From Alphaproteobacteria bacterium (GTDB taxonomy: Bacteria > Pseudomonadota > Alphaproteobacteria > SHVP01), in contig SHVP01000016.1 in the NCBI GenBank assembly GCA_009694165.1, positions 1 to 36,380 of the forward strand: a stretch of 36,380 bases of DNA, read 5' to 3'. Below are positions 33,619 to 36,380 of this stretch, in pieces (within the stretch, counting starts at the first letter, position 1; each line of letters opens with the position of its first letter). Below the pieces are notes generated by a model, which was not told the DNA's origin, searched no databases, and was given only the letters and a program-made list of their open reading frames with translations. Position numbers and translations under genes: made by a program.

Positions 33619-33966
33619 TCAGCCGACGGTAAACGAACTGCCGCACGAACACGACGACGTGGCGTTCGGGTTCTTGATGGCGAAGGCGGCGCCCATCATG
33701 TCCTCGGTGAAGTCGATTTGCGACCCAGCCAAATACAACAAGGACATGTTGTCGGTGACCACACGGACACCGTCTTTTTCGATGATGATGTCATCGGGCG
33801 TCGTCGTCTCGTCGAAGACGAAGCCGTATTGGAAGCCCGAACAGCCGCCCGACGAAACCGTCACCCGCAACATGGCGGCGGGCCGGTTTTCTTGTTCCTT
33901 GATCAGCGCGATCCGCTTGGCGGCGCTGTCGGACAACGAAAGGGGCACGTTTTGGGGCGAGGGCAT
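33619..33966 (-). CDS. erpA: Iron-sulfur cluster assembly protein, HesB/IscA family (ErpA-like)
   Basis: The 115-residue A-type carrier has its three conserved cysteines: Cys42 in SGGCSGFQYG, and Cys106 and Cys108 in SSCSCGSSF. These bind and hand over Fe-S clusters to apo-enzymes. The ATG at 33966 was chosen because homology starts at LSLSDSAAKRIALIKEQE; the in-frame codons upstream are not conserved. The choice between ErpA and IscA is by similarity of context only. IlvD, encoded nearby, is one Fe-S client that could depend on such a carrier. Confidence 0.9.
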   Translation of the reverse strand: MPSPQNVPLSLSDSAAKRIALIKEQENRPAAMLRVTVSSGGCSGFQYGFVFDETTTPDDIIIEKDGVRVVTDNMSLLYLAGSQIDFTEDMMGAAFAIKNPNATSSCSCGSSFTVG

Positions 33967-34086
33967 CTGGTTCCGGCGGTAGTCGGGATTGGGACCTTTT
34001 TGACATATGAAGCTCATCCCATGCGTTGTCAATTGCACGGCGGGCACAATCGTTGCCTAATGCCCGTAAATAGCGAGGGGACACTC

Positions 34087-35400
34087 GTGCAGGAGCCGCC
34101 GCGCCGTTGTCGTCTTCGATCGCCCCCATGGGCGGCCCTCGTCGCCCTCTGGTTGCTCGGCGGCTGCGCAACGCCCGGCGTCGGGAATGCCGATCGCACG
34201 GCCGAACACCTTGAGGTATTGGCCCTGCCGTCGCCCGCATCGCGCCTGGTCAAGCGCGGCGCCGTGGTCGTTGCCCTTGTCGACACCGCGCGGGCGCTCA
34301 ACGATGGGCTGCGCGCCTATGTCGTTGATCGCCTTGAGCAGGTCATTTGGCCGAACACTGGCCTGCCGGTCACGATCCTGCCGGCCAGCGCCGGGCGAAC
34401 GGGCGCCAACCTGGTCGTCGAGTTCACCGCCGAGCCGTTGCAGGGACGCTTTTCCCCCAATTTCATCACCGACGCCATCTGCGTCGCCAACGCACAGCAG
34501 GTGCGCGTCTATACCGTCTTAGCGACCGGCGGCAGCGCCGGCTCGCTCGACCAGCGCGTACGCCAATGCTTCGACCACGAGTTGCTGCACGCGCTCGGGC
34601 TTCCCGGCCGCGCGTCGAGCATCGTTGGTGTACCCTCGATCATGTTGATCGACTCCGGTGTGCAGCGGGGCCTCACCGCTCCCAGCGAATGGGACGTGAC
34701 CGTCCTGCGGGCGCTGTACGACCCGCGGCTAAAGGTCGGGATGTACCGATCCGATCTCAAGCCGATCGCCAAGCAAGTGGTGCAAGAAGTCCTGAGCGGC
34801 GAGCACTTTCTCGGTCGAAAGATTGTGCCGACCCTCCCCGTCGGTGCGTCGCCACTCCTGATCGACTTCGGCCAACCGCCGACCGCCGAGATGACGGCCA
34901 GGTTCGGTCCGTTGCCGCGGTCCTCGCCGGAACTCGGCATCGTTGCGCCCGCGGACCGGCCGGTGCTGGCGGCGGCCGATGGTACGGTGGCCCGCGCCGA
35001 CACCGATCCCCGCTTCGGGGGGACGGTCGAGATCGATCATCCGGCGCCCTTTCTCGACCAGCCGAACATCGTGCGCACCGTCTACCGTGGTTTACGCAGC
35101 CCGAGCGTGGCGGACGGCGCCCGGGTTCGTCGCGGCCAAGTCGTGGGCGAGGCGGGCGACCTCGAGGCCAAAGGGTTTGCCGCCATTCTGTTCGGGTCGA
35201 AGTTGGTGCAGGCGGGGGTGGTCGACTAATACATCAATCCGCACGCGCAGTGGCTCGCCGGCCCCGGCCGGGTAACCTGTTTCGATCCGGCGGCGTCCTA
35301 CCCCAGCGACTGGGCGGACGATCCGGCCTTCGTCCGCCGGCCGTTCGCCCTGACTTTCCCGCTTGCCTGTGAGGGCGGCTCCGGCACGCCGGGCCGCTGA
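34087..35400 (+). pseudogene. Putative lipoprotein metalloprotease (DUF2927-like plus LytM-like), with in-frame stop
   Basis: The gene starts at GTG 34087 (GAGGGG upstream; an ATG at 34060 has no such site). The lipobox LGGC gives Cys27. The first domain carries HELLHALGLPG (164-174), a zinc-protease HExxHxxG motif in a DUF2927-like context with CFDHELLHALG. The second domain looks like LytM/M23 (GIVAPADRPVLAAADGTVAR, VRRGQVVGEAGDLEAKGFAA) but lacks the HxH zinc motif. The frame meets TAA at 35227-35229 after QAGVVD, then stays open for 56 codons in the same frame: YINPHAQWLAGPGRVTCFDP onward to TGA at 35400. The tail reads as the genuine domain end. A point mutation, sequence error or readthrough are all possible; the first product would still hold the protease motif. 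Confidence 0.75.
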
Positions 35401-35406
35401 CCGGTC

Positions 35407-36380
35407 CTACTCGGCGGCGGCCGGGCGCTGCTGCTCGCGCAACAGTTTCCTGGCCGCATCGGCCAACACCGTTCCCTCGAAGAAGCGCGGATTGGCACCG
35501 CCGTGCAGCCGCACCGCATTGGCGAAGGCGAAGGCACGAAAGTCGTCGGCGGTCAGGCGCTCCTCCTCGACCGCCTCGTAGGCTTCGGCCAGGCAGTCGG
35601 TGGCGTCGATCACGTCCCAATGTCCGATGTCCGACGAAAAGATCGCGTTGAGCTTGGCGCCAAACCGATTGAGTTTGGTGTCGAAGGCGGTGCTGATCAT
35701 GCGGTCGTCCGCTTCGCAGCCAAAGAAGAAACGCGGCACGAACAGGTCATGGATGTCGCGCTTGGTCTTGACGCCGGACGCGCGAAACTCGTCGAGTTCG
35801 CGCGGATCTTCCCGCCATTGGCTCCAGAAGGCGCCGTCGCCCTGGCGCACCGCCTCGGTCTTGGCCTTGTGCGGCGCGTCGCCATGTCGTTCGAAGAGAT
35901 GGACCAATAGCGCGCGGTCGACCAGCGCAGGATCGAGGTTCTCGAGCATCGCGACGATGTTGCGCTTCTCCCAGTGCTCGAACAGTTGATTGTACAGACT
36001 CACTGCCCAGCCGACGCCGCCCTCGAGAAAGGAAAACCGGAGGTCGGGAAAGCGTTTGGTGACTCCGCCGAGGAACAGCGCCTTGCACATGCCCTCGTGG
36101 TGGGCGGCGAAGTGCCCGACGTGGTTGAACACGAAGCTGGTCGGCGACGTACGATTGGGTAGTCCTTGCGAACCCGAGTGCGTCGTCGGCGCAACGCCGA
36201 GCTCGAGACAGCGCCGCCACACCGGGTCGTAGTCGTACTCGGAGTCCATCGCCAGGTAGTCGATGTAGTAGCTGTTGACGAAGCGACCGCCCTTGCCGCC
36301 TTCGGCGATTGGGCGCCCACGCCGCCTTGCAAGACCACGGCCTTGAAGCCTAGATCGCCCACCGCTACGTCGAGCTCGGC
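35407..36380 (-). pseudogene. Amidohydrolase (Amidohydro_2 / metal-dependent hydrolase), frameshifted and cut by window end
   Basis: Residues from the ATG at 36249 down to TAG at 35409-35407 form 280 residues of an amidohydrolase-2-like TIM barrel: THSGSQGLPNRT, FNHVGHFAAHHEGMCKALFL, KRFPDLRFSFLEGG and, near the end, FSSDIGHWDVID with AFANAVRLHGG. Upstream of that ATG the same frame continues as AEGGKGGRFVNSYYIDYLAM, so the ATG is internal. The window's last 60 bases give AELDVAVGDLGFKAVVLQGG in another frame, so about one base is missing near 36306-36320. The gene begins beyond the window. Similar proteins hydrolyse or decarboxylate aromatic or cyclic compounds. The lesion may be a sequence error. 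Confidence 0.8.

Overview
The window is GC-rich, densely coded chromosomal DNA from an alphaproteobacterium, most likely a member or relative of the Rhodospirillales. This rests on codon and base composition, a PopZ homologue, the order isoaspartyl methyltransferase - rhodanese - TolC - (CorA, YbhN-like) - PopZ, and a CIRCE-controlled groESL operon. The assignment is an inference from gene content. No CRISPR array, rRNA operon or intact insertion sequence was seen.

Layout. 1-1135: two tandem D-2-hydroxyacid dehydrogenase paralogues, the first cut by the window edge. 1241-3361: CIRCE operator, groES, groEL and a strong intrinsic terminator. 3537-7251: an MDR-family oxidoreductase converging on a two-gene unit (family 5 solute-binding protein, then a SAM methyltransferase). 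7252-8989: a scar-like accessory segment. It holds a 3' remnant of a type I restriction gene (hsdR) that begins exactly at the stop codon of the neighbouring acyl-CoA ligase, an intact Mug/TDG-type DNA glycosylase 11 bp after it, and a decayed, overlapping pair of small phage-like or accessory genes. 8990-13343: acyl-CoA ligase, a divergent ThDP enzyme and a DMT-family exporter. 13475-14807: a small lipoprotein, tRNA-Cys and a periplasmic Cu/Zn SOD lacking one copper ligand.

14969-26746: envelope and polarity block (pcm, rhodanese, tolC, corA-like, YbhN-like, popZ), then an insertion of padR, a broken O-methyltransferase and a DUF350 / YgiC / YgiB (DUF1190) module, then valS. 26776-29755: a hypothetical protein, a double-cupin protein, an N-terminally short MOSC protein and a membrane-anchored cytochrome c. 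29856-33966: ilvD, two translationally overlapping unknowns, xthA and erpA/iscA. 34087-36380: a putative lipoprotein metalloprotease (DUF2927-like plus LytM-like) interrupted by an in-frame TAA, and an amidohydrolase with a frameshift, open at the window edge.

At least five loci carry reading-frame lesions: the HGGxSTG gene, the hsdR remnant, the O-methyltransferase, the lipoprotein protease and the amidohydrolase. Several are single missing bases near short G or C runs, so assembly error has to be separated from real decay. The lesions in the accessory segment and the 20-bp tandem duplication in the O-methyltransferase look biological. The most unusual material is the hsdR-linked DNA glycosylase segment, the overlapping gene pair, the SodC His-to-Asn change, and the His-rich PadR regulator with an inverted repeat inside its own promoter.
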